Positions 45,389-56,310 of a DNA stretch of 64,000 nt are shown piece after piece (within the stretch, counting starts at the first letter, position 1; the number at the start of each line of letters is the position of its first letter). The translations under genes and the position numbers were made by a program. Under the pieces are notes generated by a model. The model saw only the letters and a list, made by a program, of their open reading frames with translations, had not been told where the DNA came from and did no database searches. The DNA is from Glycine soja. Taxonomy: Eukaryota; Streptophyta; Magnoliopsida; Fabales; Fabaceae. The stretch is taken from positions 20,800,632 to 20,864,631 of the forward strand of contig NC_041021.1 of NCBI RefSeq assembly GCF_004193775.1, given 5' to 3'.

Positions 45389-46920
45389 ATGATTATGAGG
45401 GGTCAAGAAATTTATAGTAGTCAAGAGGAAACTACTTCTTGCCCTTCCTCTAGTGGAAGTGAAGATGAAGTAAGGGGTGAAAAGTCTAGTGAGGAAGTCT
45501 ACCCCCATGAAGAAGGTGACCTCTTAATGGTTAGAAGGCTCCTTAGAGGTCAATCTTGTGATCTATCTCAATCCCAAAGAGAGAACATCTTTCATACAAG
45601 ATGCAAAATTTTAGATAAAACTTGTTCTCTCATTGTGGATAGTGGATCTTGTTGCAATTTTTGTAGCACAAGATTAGTTTCCAAGTTGAACCTCACTATC
45701 ATTCCCCACCCAAAACCTTATAAACTTCAATGGCTCAATGAGCAAGGGGAAATGATAGTTAACCAACAAGTGAAGGTACCTTTCTCCATTGGGACTTATA
45801 AGGATGAAGTTAATTATGATATAGTTCCCATGGAGGCTGGACATATTCTTTTAGGAAGACCATGTCAATTTGATAGAAAGATAATTTACAATGGCCTAAC
45901 TAATGAGATTACCCTCACCCATCTTGGCACTAAATTTGTGTTGCATCCTCAAACACCTTCGCAGGTGGCCAAAGATCAACTAACTATGAAAGATAAGAGG
46001 GATGAGGAAGAAAAACTAGAAAAACAAAAGAAAAAGAAGAGTAGTAAGGCCTTGTCTTCAAAGGCCAAGGGGACAGGAAAAGAGGAAAATGATTCCTCCA
46101 AGAAGATTGTTAAGAAGGAAAATCATTTTGCAACAAAAGGTGATATTAAAAGAACACTCCTTCTTAAACAATCTTTCTACCTTCTCCTATCAAGGGAAAC
46201 ATCCCTTAGCACTGCCAAAATTCCTACATTTGAGACCTTACCTTCAAAGGTCCAAGAACTCTTACATGAATTTGGTGATATATTTCCCAAAGAGATACCT
46301 CCTAGGCTACCTCCTTTAAGGGGAATAGAACATCAAATAAATTTAGTCCCAGGAGCAAGCCTTCCTAATAGGCCAACCTATAGGACTAACCCTCAGGAGA
46401 CTAAGGAGATAGAGTCTCAGGTTAAAGATTTGTTGGAGAAGGGTTGGGTCCAAGAGAGCCTAAGCCCTTGTGTTGTGCCAGTGTTGTTGGTGCCCAAAAA
46501 GGATGGTACGTGGAGAATGTGTACAGATTGCAGAGTCATCAACAACATTACTGTAAAGTATAGGCACCCCATTCCTAGACTTGATGATTTACTTGATGAG
46601 TTGCATGGTGCCAACATCTTTTCAAAAATTGATCTTAAAAGTGGTTATCACCAAATCAGGATGAAAAAGGGTGGTGAGTGGGAAACCACTTTCAAGACCA
46701 AGTTTGGTTTGTATGAATGACTAGTGATGCCTTTTGAGCTCATTAATGCACCAAGCACCTTTATGAGGCTTATGCATTATGTATTAAGGGATTTAATAGG
46801 TAGATTTGTAGTTGTTTATTTTGATGATATTTTAGTGTACATTAGGAGCCTAGATAATCACTTAGGACATCTTAGGCAAGTTCTTTCAGTCCTTAGGAAA
46901 ACTTCATGGTGCCACCCTTA
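45389..46920 (+). pseudogene. Protease and reverse transcriptase (element H)
   Basis: The 443-residue frame 45389-46720 has the protease active site in 'LIVDSGSCCNFC' (about 45632-45667, DSG), the flap 'HILLGRPCQFDRK', a lysine-rich linker, then RT: 'PVLLVPKKDGTWRMCTDCRVINN', 'DLKSGYHQIRMKKG'. It ends in TGA at 46718, where the family has Trp (LYEWLVMPFGL), a TGG-to-TGA change. It continues in frame at 46721 with 'LVMPFELINAPSTFMRLM' and the catalytic YFDD (46817-46828). Near 46905-46920 the sequence jumps from '...LSVLRK' to '[12 protein letters not shown]' of RNase H, losing the RT thumb and connection. Confidence 0.87.
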
Positions 46921-48468
46921 ACTACCCCACCTATGATAAAGAGCTTTATGCCTTAATAAGAGCACTCTGAACTTGGGAACATTACCTTGTTTCCAAGGAA
47001 TTTGTCATTCATAGTGATCATCAATCACTTAAGTTCATTAGATGGCAAAGCAAGTTAAACAAAAGGCATGCAAAATGGGTAGAGTACCTAGAGAAATTTC
47101 CATATGTTATCAAATACAAAAAGGGAAAAACAAATGTTGTAGTTGATGCCCTCTCTAGGAGACACACATTGTTTTGCTCCCTAGGAGCTCAAATTTTAGG
47201 ATTTGATAACATTAGGGACTTGTATGCTTTAGATGAAAATTTCTCTCCCATTTACAAGAGTTGTGGGAAAAAGGCCCAAGATGGATTCTATTTGGCTGAG
47301 GGGTATTTGTTCAAAGAGGGAAAGCTTTGCATACCCCAAGGAACCATCAGGAAATTACTTGTGAAGAAGAGCCATGAGGGTGGGCTCATAGGCCACTTTG
47401 GGATAGACAAGACCCTTGTCTTACTCAAAGAAAAGTTCTATTGGCCCCATATGAAGAAAGATGTCCATAAGCATTGCACTAGGTGTGTGGCTTGTTTACA
47501 AGCCAAGTCTAGGGTAATGCCTCATGGGCTATACACACCCTTACCCATTCCATCTGCACCTTGGGTAGACATTAGTATGGACTTTGTCCTTGGGCTCCCT
47601 AGAACCCAAAGAGGTGTAGACTCTATCTTTGTGGTGGTGGATAGGTTTAGCAAGATGGCACACTTTATACCATGCCACAAGGTGGATGATGCTTCCCACT
47701 TCTCAAAACTCGTTTTTAGGGAAGTTGTGAGACTTCATGGTTTTCCTAGGACCATTGTGCCAGATAGAGATGCTAAGTTCCTTAGTCACTTCTGGAAAAC
47801 ATTATGGGCTAAGCTAGGAACTAAGCTTTTTTTCTCTACCACTAGTCATCCACAAACTGATGGGCAAACAGAGGTAGTGAATAGGTCTTTATCCACCCTT
47901 TTAAGGGCTCTTCTAAAAGGCAACCATAAGTCATGGGATGAGTATCTTCCTCATGTAGAATTTGCCTAACACAGGGGGGTTCATAGAACCACCAAGCAAT
48001 CCCCTTTTGAGGTTGTCTATGAGTTCAATCCCTTAACACCCTTAGACCTCATTCCCCTCCCACTTGACACTTCTTTTATACATAAAGAAGGGGAATCTAG
48101 GTCAGAGTTTGTAAAGAAGTTGCATGAGAGGGTTAAGACCCAAATTGAGAACCAAACAAAGGTGTATTCAACTAAGGGCAATAGAGGAAGAAAGGAGCTA
48201 GTTCTTAATGAGGGGGACTGGGTTTGGCTCCATCATAGGAAGGATAGATTCCCTACTAAAAGGAAATCCAAGCATAGCCCTAGAAGGGATGGACCTTTCA
48301 GGTCTTGGACAAGATCAATAATAATGCCTATAGGTTGGACCTCCCAAGAGAGTATGGAGTCAGCACCACTTTTAATATTTCTGATTTAATTCCTTTTGCA
48401 AGTGGAGCTTATATAGAGGAGGAGGAACCAACATATTTGAGGTCAAATCCTCTTCAAGGGGGAGGGGA
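46921..48468 (+). pseudogene. RNase H remnant and integrase (element H)
   Basis: RNase H end: '[16 protein letters not shown]', '[11 protein letters not shown]', '[11 protein letters not shown]'. Integrase from 47169: zinc domain '[20 protein letters not shown] ... CTRCVAC'; core '[16 protein letters not shown]' (Asp), '[12 protein letters not shown]' (Asp), '[12 protein letters not shown]' (Glu). A stop at 47967 where the family reads YNR follows, and frames shift at least twice before 48305, where the C-terminal block 'NNAYRLDLPREYGVSTTFNI' resumes and runs into the LTR. The DDE residues are intact. Confidence 0.87.
48456..48468 (+). other. Polypurine tract (element H)
   Basis: AAGGGGGAGGGGA directly before the 3' LTR start. 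It is coding for pol at the same time (…QGGGD). Confidence 0.85.
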
Positions 48469-49314
48469 TGATGCAATCCTCCCAAGGAAAGGAACAATTA
48501 CCAGAGCCATAAGCAAGAAGCTTCAAGAGGATTGGGCTAGAGATGATAAAGAAGGCCTTAGGCTTCTCATGAACCTTAGGGTAGATTTTTGAGCCCATGG
48601 GCCAAGGTTGGGTCCACTCTTCTTTGTAAATATTAGAATAGGTTTTTTTCTTCTTTTGGGCCTTGTATTTTGGCCATTCTAGTAGTATAGAGTTTTAGCC
48701 TTGTATTTCATGGTGTTTTGAGTAGTCTTTGTAGTAGAGACTTTTTTGTATTTTCATGTATTTTGTCATGGGGGTGAGCTTAGCTATTATAGGGGGTGTG
48801 TAGCTAAGCTCTAGCTTCTCATCTCAAGGAGGTGAGCTTAGCTATTAGAGAGGTGTGTGTAGCTAAGCTCTAGCTTCTCAAGGAAGCTTCTCAAGGAGGT
48901 GAGCTTAGTTATTAGAGGGGTGTGTGTAGCTAAGCTCTAGCTTCTCAAGGAATTTTTCTCAAAGAAACTCCTCAAGGAAGTTTTCTCAAGAAAGCTTCTC
49001 AAGGAAGCTACCTAGTCTATAAATAGAATTCAAAGTTCCACTTCTCTCCCTCTTTTATTCCTTCAATTTTGTGCTCCCCTGTTCTCTCTTTCTTTTCCTC
49101 CATTAAAACATCCCCTTCAAGCTTCTTATCCAAGGCACATTCTTGGTGGTGAAGCTCCTTCTTCCATGTCTTATTCCCTAGTGGATGGTGCATCCCCTCT
49201 CCTCTTCTCCTTTGCCTTCCGCTGCATCTCCATGGTGGAAAATCACCATTGAAGGATCTCATTGAAGCTCAATGATCCAGCCTCCATAGAAGCTCCACAA
49301 GCAAGCTTCCATCA
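48469..49314 (+). repeat. 3' LTR of element H, carrying the pol C-terminal codons
   Basis: 846 bp from TGATGCAATCCTCCC to AGCTTCCATCA. Codons of the open frame 48305-48592 continue through the border: '...DAILPRKGTITRAISKKLQE' to '...MNLRVDF' and a stop at 48590. It has three units of the LTR tandem repeat, against four in the 5' LTR, which accounts for most of the length difference. Confidence 0.9.
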
Positions 49315-50100
49315 GGGAAACTCGATATTAGCCAAGTAATTATATTGGTGCGGGGGATACTGATACATGGGGTTGTAAGGGGTCTGTGGGGAGCTTGGCC
49401 ATGTGGGTACTGCAGTCCCGATGTGGGCGTCTCTCTCCTTTTTCTTTGCTCCACCTGCCCCAAGCCTCCTATTGCTAGAACTCGTCAAAGCAACATAATC
49501 AAATTTTCCCCTTAGGCCCACCTCGATCCTCTCGCCTGCAAACACTAGACCTGCAAAACTCAAAGGCATGTATCCCACCATCTTCTCATAGTAGTACACA
49601 GGTAATGTGTCTACTATCATTGTTACCATTTCTCTTTACATGATTGGGGGGTACTACTTAACCCAACAAATCCCTCCATCTCTAGGAGTATTCTCTGAAA
49701 GATTCCTACTCCCTTTTACACATGTGTCTGCAGTTGTCTTCTATCCAAGGCCATATCAGAACTGTATTGATACTTCCTAAGGAAAGCATCCATTAAGTCT
49801 TTCCAGGAACGAACCCCGAAAGATTCTAGATTGGTGTACCAAGTGATAGCCGCCCCAACCAGACTCTCTTGAAAAAAATGCATCAAGAGTTTTTCCTGCG
49901 GTACATTTTTAGGTGATTCGTGGGGCAAGTAGTACCCTTGTACTTGTCAAAATCTGACACCTTGAACTTCGTAGGTATGATGACATTGGGCACTAGGCAG
50001 TGACCTTGTTGGATATCCCTGGTGGGGAAAATAGAGTGGTTAAAGAGTTTTAAGCATCTCTGGAGGGGAATGGCTTAGAATCTTTAATTATCCACGGTCA
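49315..50100 (-). pseudogene. Ogre-like gag piece 'N' (right of H)
   Basis: Minus-strand pieces: 'CLVPNVIIPTKFKVSDFDKY' (near 49950), 'EKLLMHFFQESLVGAAITWYTNLESF' (49928-49716; gag core), 'MIVDTLPVYYYEKMVGYMPL' (49629-49312) and a proline-rich tail ending YNYLANIEFP next to the LTR. Several frameshifts and stops separate the pieces. Matches gag of E at 2830-3322. The upstream end near 50100 is where the LTR of M seems to begin. Confidence 0.75.
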
Positions 50101-50104
50101 GTGC

Positions 50105-50856
50105 ATTGATGGGGCCCATGTTTCATACTTCATATGACATGGAAATAGTATAAACTTTGTTAGTAAGTACTTGTAGTTTCTTATGAGGAGGAATATTTGT
50201 ACTTGGGGGCATGTCACTCGGTTTGGAACTCCCTTGAGACCCGGGTTGATCACCATGGGGGGGAAGTTGCCTATGCACGACAAGGTGACCTCGACACTTA
50301 CTACCTAGTTTTCCTAAGTGAGAGTGTCGTGTGGACACGCTTAGGCTATTTCCTTGGGGATGGTACCATATTGCATTTGAGAGTTGAGGTCAGGTGCATG
50401 CATCATACTGAGCTTGATTGATTGGAACTATGCACGGATGATGACTATTTGTTGAGTGTGTGTTGGACTAATGAATGTTTGTGTAAGCTTATGATATTTG
50501 TTAACGTTTTCTTACTAATTATGGTTATTTGATTTTGTATTAATTTCTTTTATAATAAACTCACCCCTTGCAATTTTTGTACCGTGTGGTTGGTACCTGT
50601 GATGATCGCGAACCTTTGTTCGTGGGAGTAGAATGACAGTAGTAGAATACGAGAAGTGAGATTCTTTTGTGGAGTTGTCGAGCCGACGTGATGACATTGG
50701 GATTATTTTGGGAGAGAGTCGTGTTTTGTTAATCAAATCTTCTATAGCTGGTTCCATAATCCTTTTGTTGAATTGAGGATGTAAATTACAAATTTAATTA
50801 TATTTATGAATAAATTTACTTTCCATTATGTGAATGATGTGTACTGAGTTACTATA

Positions 50857-50904
<48 letters not shown>

Positions 50905-51012
50905 CTTAAGTAATGGTGTGTTGTTTGGTGAATGTATATCGAGAAAAAAATTACTTTCATTTTTCATAAGCAAATTAAAGGAGTTTCCATAACGACGAGG
51001 CGGGTCGTTACA
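50105..51012 (+). repeat. LTR of element M (left border uncertain)
   Basis: Ends GGCGGGTCGTTACA four bases before the primer site. The left end lies close to 50105-50130, where Ogre-like gag stops, but I cannot fix the exact TG. Contains the TA microsatellite at 50859-50901. Confidence 0.55.
50859..50901. repeat. (TA)n microsatellite
   Basis: About 43 bp of TA repeats inside the LTR of M. Confidence 0.95.
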
Positions 51013-51016
51013 TTAG

Positions 51017-51028
51017 TGGTATCAGAGC
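51017..51028 (+). other. Primer binding site, initiator Met tRNA (element M)
   Basis: TGGTATCAGAGC, the canonical form, 4 bp after the LTR end. Confidence 0.88.
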
Positions 51029-51493
51029 CGGTCGAACCTTTTCGGCCAGTGAGTTGTGAGTCTGCTATGTTTTTTTTTTCATTTTGTGGTTGCCTTGATG
51101 AATGCTTAATGTTAGTTGTTTGCAATTGGAACTTACTCACTTTGTTGTGTTTCCATGAGTTATAGAGATTTGATTGTTGTAGTCATAACATGTTTCTTCT
51201 CCTGATGTTTGTTATACCATGAGTTTCAATGTCGTGTCATGAGTTATCAGACTGGCCATATGTATAATTTGTGAAGTGCAATGGGATCATATGGCAAGCG
51301 ATCAGGAAATACAAATGATGGAAAGTGAGTGTTAATGTCTCAAGAGAGGACTAGTTTAGAGGAATACTTTCTCGAGGCATCAACTCTTAAAAGTAACCAA
51401 GTAGGGACTTCTGATGGTTGTGATTTTTGTGTTGTTCTTTTTCTTGTGTGTATTCTTTCCATGTCTCACTTCCTGGTGTGTGTATAGGGAGTG
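51029..51493 (+). other. Leader of element M
   Basis: About 0.46 kb between the primer site and the gag start; no coding seen. Confidence 0.65.
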
Positions 51494-52340
51494 ATGGCTG
51501 GACGGAATGATCGTGCGATAGCTAATGCTCTCCAAGCCTTAGCTTAGGCTATAGGGAATCCAAATAGGGGAGAAGTTGTTGGAGCTGCTGAGTACCAAGG
51601 GTTGGATCTCTTCCAACGAATCAATCCTCCTACTTTCAATGGAGGATACAACCCTAATGGTGCTCAGAATTGGATAAGGGAAATCGAGAAAATCTTTCGA
51701 GTGATGGCATGTTCGAAGGGGCAAAAAGTTGTTTTTGGTACATATACTATGGTGGAAGAAGCTGAGTATTGGTGGGAGAATACTCGCCAATGCTTAGAGG
51801 CTGAAGGTCAAGATGTGAAGTTCCTAATGTGTGAAGTTTTTGAATGGCTTGCGACCTGAAGTGAAGCAAGCTGTGAATTACCAGGGTGTTTGTCAGTTCC
51901 CACTCTTGGTTAACATGTGCTGGATTTGGGATGAAGACTCCCGAAACAGGGCGACCTATTATAGGAGTATAGGTCCAGTGAAGAACAAAAAGAATGGACC
52001 TCAACATCGGGGAAAACCGTACTCGACCCCTCCCAAGCAATATGGTAACCGCCCCATCAATCATAGAACTGTTGCTATAGGGTTTGTAGGTGGTAGTGGT
52101 AGCAAACCCAATACTTTCCCCACTCAGACCACTTGTTACAAATATGGTAAGCCAGGGCACATCTCCTCAAATTGTGCTGATAAAGGCATGATTTGTTTTA
52201 ATTGTAGACAAAAAGGGCATATTAAGAGAGATTGTCCATATCCCAAGAAGGAGCAAAATGGTGGGGGACTGAATGACCAAACTGGACATCCGAAGGCCAA
52301 GGGAAGAGTCTTTACCCTTAATGGTTTCAAAGCTTCATAA
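51494..52340 (+). pseudogene. Gag (element M)
   Basis: Starts MAGRNDRAIANALQALA at 51494, then a TAG stop. The open piece 51602-51859 carries 'RINPPTFNGGYNPNGAQNWI' and 'EIEKIFRVMACSKGQKVVFG'. A deletion then removes about 80 residues of the gag core and shifts the frame; 51831-52340 resumes with 'GLRPEVKQAVNYQGV' and two zinc knuckles: CYKYGKPGHISSNC (second Cys replaced by Tyr) and CFNCRQKGHIKRDC (intact, near 52194-52235). It ends with a stop at 52338. Confidence 0.82.
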
Positions 52341-53611
52341 TCCAAAGGTCTAATCCAAGGTAAATGTTTCATAAATGGGATTCCCTTACTTGTGCTATAT
52401 GATTCCGGTGCAACCGATTCTTTTATATCCTGTTCATGTGTAGGGAAACTTAAGCTTTCTATGTCTTCTTTAAATAAAGATCTGGTGGTAGAGACCCCAA
52501 CTAGTGGTTCTGTGTTTACTTCTAATGTGTGTTTGAATTGTCTTATGGAAATTTCTGGTAGAACATTTTTTATTGATCTTATTTGTTTGCCTTTGAGCCA
52601 AATTGATGTTATTTTGGGTATGGACTGGTTATCTTCCAACCATGTCTTGTTAAATTGTTTTGATAAAATTGTGGTGTTTGATGATTCTGGAGTGAGTAAG
52701 GATATGTTGTTTATCTCTTCCAACCAAGTTGTGACAACTTTAAAGGAAGATGCTCAAGTGTACATGATCTTGTCTAACCTGGAAATAGAGACAAAGGTTT
52801 CCATGTGTGATCTCCCTATTGTCAAAGAGTTTCCTGAAGTGTTCCCTAAGGATATATTTGGTCTACCACCCAAGAGAGAGATAGAGTTTTCCATAGACCT
52901 GGTACCTGGTGCTGGACCCATATCCATAGCCCCTTATAGGATGTCTCCTATAGAGTTAGCCGAGCTTAAGAAAAAGTTAGAGGAGTTTTTGGAGAAGCGA
53001 TTTGTGAGACCCAGTGTATCTCCAATGGGAGCACCAGTGTTGTTAGTAAAGAAGAAAGATGGGACCATGAGGTTGTGTGTAGACTACCGCCAGTTGAATA
53101 AGGTGACGATTAAGAACAAGTACCCTTTGCCTATAATAGATTACCTTATGGACCAGCTGGTAGAAGCTTGTGTGTTTAGCAAGATAGACCTTAGGTCAGG
53201 TTACCATCAGATCTGAGTGAAGTCTGAGGATATACCGAAGACTGCTTTTAGGACCCGTTATGGTCACTATGAGTATCTAGTCATGCCCTTTGGTGTGACT
53301 AATGCTCCAAGTATGTTTATGGAATACATGAATAGAGTCTTTCACCCTTACCTTGATAGTTTTGTGGTAGTATTCATAGATAATATTTTGGTATACTCCA
53401 AGACTAGAGAGGAACATGAAGAACACTTGAGGATTATGCTACATACCCTTAGGGACCAACAACTTTATGCTAAGCTATCCAAGTGTGAGTTTTGGTTAGA
53501 GAAAGTTAGGTTCCTAGGGCATGTGATATCTCAAGGGGGTATAGTTGTAGATCCCTCTAAGATAGAAGTCGTTCTTGAGTGGGAGAGTCCTAAATCTGTT
53601 TTTGAGATTAG
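52341..53611 (+). pseudogene. Protease and reverse transcriptase (element M), catalytic Asp replaced
   Basis: Same frame as the end of gag. Protease active site '[13 protein letters not shown]' (about 52389), '[20 protein letters not shown]' as the flap. RT: '[20 protein letters not shown]', '[13 protein letters not shown]', then TGA at 53214-53216 where the family has Arg (CGA to TGA). It continues with '[20 protein letters not shown]', '[18 protein letters not shown]' and the catalytic box FIDN (53373-53384) instead of FIDD. The thumb '[20 protein letters not shown]' follows. It is cut at 53611 after '[10 protein letters not shown]' by the LTR of D. Confidence 0.88.
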
Positions 53612-54716
53612 TGTCGCAACGTACCCTTTTGCGGGCGAGCGAGGCGAGGCTCACGGGTGCGTCTTCCAAAGGAGGAAAATGCGCGGAGTCGCCACCAACG
53701 TTTATTTGTGGAAAACGTCGGAAAAACCGAAGGAAACCGATCATGAAGAATATTCCAGAATCGGGAGTTGTATTTACGTTTGAGGAAGGTATTAACACCT
53801 CTCACATTTGTCCCAAAGGACAATAGCCTTAAATTAGAAATGTGTGAAATTGTGTATCTAAACTCTTCTTTCTTTTTTAATTTTTGAGGTCGACAAAAGC
53901 AGGGCTCTTGCTCCTACGTACCCTCCATCGAAGAGGAAATCAGACCTACGTAGTGCTTTCTAAAGGACGAATCAAGCGATTCTTTTTACTTGGAAGGTGG
54001 TCCTTTTAAGGCGTTGGACCTTAAAAGGATCCATTTTTACTTGGTGAGAAAAACTGAGGTATCGAACCTTAAAATCCTTTTTAGTGATTTTTTTGAGGAC
54101 GAGCTTGACTTTGCGAGTTGATTTTAGCCTTAGTTTCACTTTAGTTATTTGTCAATTCAATTAAGAAAGAGAAATCCCAAAGAGAAACGTCCGATTGATT
54201 TTTTTTTGGTTTATTTTACTAAAAGATATTTTTTTATTATTATATTATTATTTTACCTCTTTTTGGTTTCCAACGTGGTTATGGCATGACCGAACGGTCG
54301 GATTTCATTTTAACAGAGATTAACAGATATTACAATTCAAATGATCGATGAAAATTTATTTTATTTTTTGATTAGGCGAGAAAATGACTTAAGTAAATGA
54401 CTAAAGCACGTCAAAAGGGGGTACGGAAAGTAAACGAAACGAAAATAAAAGTACACAAAACAAATGGGGACCACCAAGGGTACATAGCATGAATTGAAAA
54501 GTCCGATTTCGGGAACTTACCGGTTGAAGACCGAAGAACGACGAAGAATGAACGACGAACAACGAAGAACGGTTGAAAATCTTCATGAAATCACCCACGG
54601 AAACGTTACAGAAGCGCCTCGGCTTGGATTTTCTTCACGGAAACAATTTTTCTCACTAATTTTAAGTGATCCTGAAATACCAGAAGAGCTGAACCCCTTT
54701 CTCCTTTTCTCCTCTC

Positions 54717-54728
54717 CTTATTTATAGG
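54717..54728 (-). promoter_or_regulatory. LTR TATA box (element D)
   Basis: Minus strand CCTATAAATAAG, 25 bp downstream of the palindrome at 54754. Confidence 0.7.
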
Positions 54729-54753
54729 AAAATAGGGGAGGAGCTTGCCACCC

Positions 54754-54771
54754 AGCTCGCCCAGGCGAGCC
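54754..54771. promoter_or_regulatory. GC-rich palindrome (element D LTR)
   Basis: AGCTCGCCCAGGCGAGCC: 7-bp arms perfect, the eighth pair broken by a final C. Same position relative to TATA as in J2. Confidence 0.75.
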
Positions 54772-55221
54772 AGGTTGCTTTCTCCAGAAGCAACCGCCTT
54801 CTGGAGGAACATCCTGGAAGGCCCAAGTGGGCCTGGTTTCTATTTGCACCCCTTTTTTTACTAAATACACCCCCTTGCTTTTTTTTGTGATTCTTTTTCC
54901 GTAACGTTACGAAACTTTACGAATTTCATAACGATGCTTGTTTTCTTTCCGTAAGGTTACGGAACCTTACGGGTCACGTAATTACTCCTTTTTTGGCTTT
55001 CGGAATGTTACGGAACCTCAAGGATTGCGTAACAATGCTTCCTTTTGATTTCCGGCATGTTACGGAATCTCACGGATTGTGTAACAATGCTTCCTTTTGA
55101 TCTCTGGCATGTCACGGAACTTCACGTATTGTGCAATAAAGGGTGCCAAGTACCTCGAAGCGGTCAAACAAAGGTTGCATGCCATCAAACAATAGCCCCC
55201 GGATGAAATTAGGGTATGACA

Positions 55222-55242
55222 GTTGCCCTTCTTTACTTACCT
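55222..55242 (-). other. Polypurine tract region (element D)
   Basis: Minus strand GGTAAGTAAAGAAGGGCAAC before the LTR start; purine-rich with the same GGGCAAC border as J2. Confidence 0.6.
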
Positions 55243-55454
55243 TTTATCGGAGATAAGAGGAAAGAAAAGATAAAACACTGATTTCGTCCGTCTTCGCCCT
55301 CTTCGTGATTAGTCTATGACGACTCCCGTCTCTCTTCCTTCTTTCTCTGCACAACACAAAACAAACACAAACAAAAAACAACAATAACATAATATATACG
55401 TATACACATGTTTGGCAAAGGAACTGATCGGGAAAATAACAAAAAACCATATTT
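55243..55454 (-). other. 3' UTR of D between array and PPT
   Basis: About 0.2 kb; no coding seen. An ACAAACAAA-type stretch lies at 55350-55385. Confidence 0.5.
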
Positions 55455-56310
55455 TCCAGTCACCGGAGGCTCCGCACTTGATAACGGAGGACGCATGAAC
55501 AGCGCTAGGTAATCAATTCATGAGGCTCCGAATAGGATGGTGAGGAGACACGAACAGCGCTAGGCAATCAATTCGTGGGACTCCTGACTCGATGGTGGAG
55601 GATGCATGAATGACAATCAATTCATGGGGCTCCGGATAAGATTTGAGGGTGGAGGATAGACGAATAGCGCTAGGCAATCAATTCGTGGGGCACCAGACTT
55701 GATGGTGGAGGATGCATGAATGACAATCAATTCATGGGGCTCCAGATAAGATTTGAGGATGGAGGATAGACGAACAGCGCTAGGCAATCAATTCGTGGGG
55801 CTCCAGACTCGATGGTGGAGGATGCATAAATGAAAATCAATTCATGGGGCTCCGGATAAGATTCGTTGGTGGAGGATGCACGAACAGCGCTAGGCAATCA
55901 ATTCGTGGGGCTCCAGACTCGATGGTGAAGGATGCATGAATGACAATCAATTCATGAGGCTCCGGATAAGATTTGAGGGTGGAGGATAGACAAACAGCGC
56001 TAGGCAATCAATTCGTGGGGCTCCAGACTCGATGGTGGAGGATGCATGAATGACAATCAATTCATGGGGCTCCGAATAAGATTCATTGGTGGAGGATGCA
56101 CGAACAGCGCTAGGCAATCAATTCGTGGGGCTCCGCACTCGATGGTGGAGGATGCATGAATGACAATCAATTCATGGGGCTCCGGACTTGATGGTAGAGG
56201 ATGCACGAACAGCGCTAGACAATCAATTCGTGGGGCTTCGGACTCGATGGTGGAGGATGCATGAATGACAATCAATTCATGGGGCTCCAGACTTGATTTG
56301 TTGGCAGGAC
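55455..56310. repeat. Tandem array with exact 110-bp period, each unit a 55-bp dimer
   Basis: The word AGCGCTAGG starts at 55501, 55556, 55666, 55776, 55886, 55996, 56106 and 56211: spacings 55, then five times 110, then 105. Each 110-bp unit holds two related halves, one with 'AGCGCTAGGCAATCAATTCG' and one with 'TGACAATCAATTCATGGGG'. Open frames across it (56057-56350 minus) are by-products. It lies in the 3' UTR of an Ogre-type element; pea Ogre has a comparable array that gave rise to the satellite PisTR-A. Confidence 0.93.

Larger units (their letters stand above)
41481..49314 (+). mobile_element. Chromovirus-like Ty3/gypsy element 'H' with both LTRs
   Basis: Plus-strand: 5' LTR (41481-42412), primer site (42415-42427), leader (to 44314), gag (44315-45388), pol (45389-48468) crossing into the 3' LTR (48469-49314), PPT (48456-48468). 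Inserted in an Ogre-like gag. The flanks (GGGGG left, GGGAA right) do not give a clean duplication, and host gag is missing at the site, so flank DNA was probably lost. A deletion in pol between RT and RNase H and several stops make it non-functional. I see no intact chromodomain, so the clade (Reina, CRM or other) is not settled. Confidence 0.85.
50105..53611 (+). mobile_element. Tekay/Del-like chromovirus relic 'M'
   Basis: Plus-strand: LTR (start uncertain, ends 51012), primer site, leader, gag (51494-52340) and pol to RT (52341-53611), cut inside RT by the Ogre-like LTR at 53612. No 3' part is in the window; it should continue beyond the far end of element D. Gag and pol resemble the Tekay/Del clade as remembered; no chromodomain part is present to confirm. 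Confidence 0.75.
53612..55221 (-). repeat. 3' LTR of element D
   Basis: 1610 bp; minus strand starts TGTCATACCCTAATTT and ends GGGTACGTTGCGACA. Same family as 25463-27222 and 6450-7708. Left flank ATTAG (53607-53611) should recur at the far end if the element is whole. Confidence 0.88.

Noticed and set aside
55455..56310. CRISPR-like array
   Set aside because: Regular spacing but no unique spacers: the whole 110-bp unit is repeated, and the genome is a plant.
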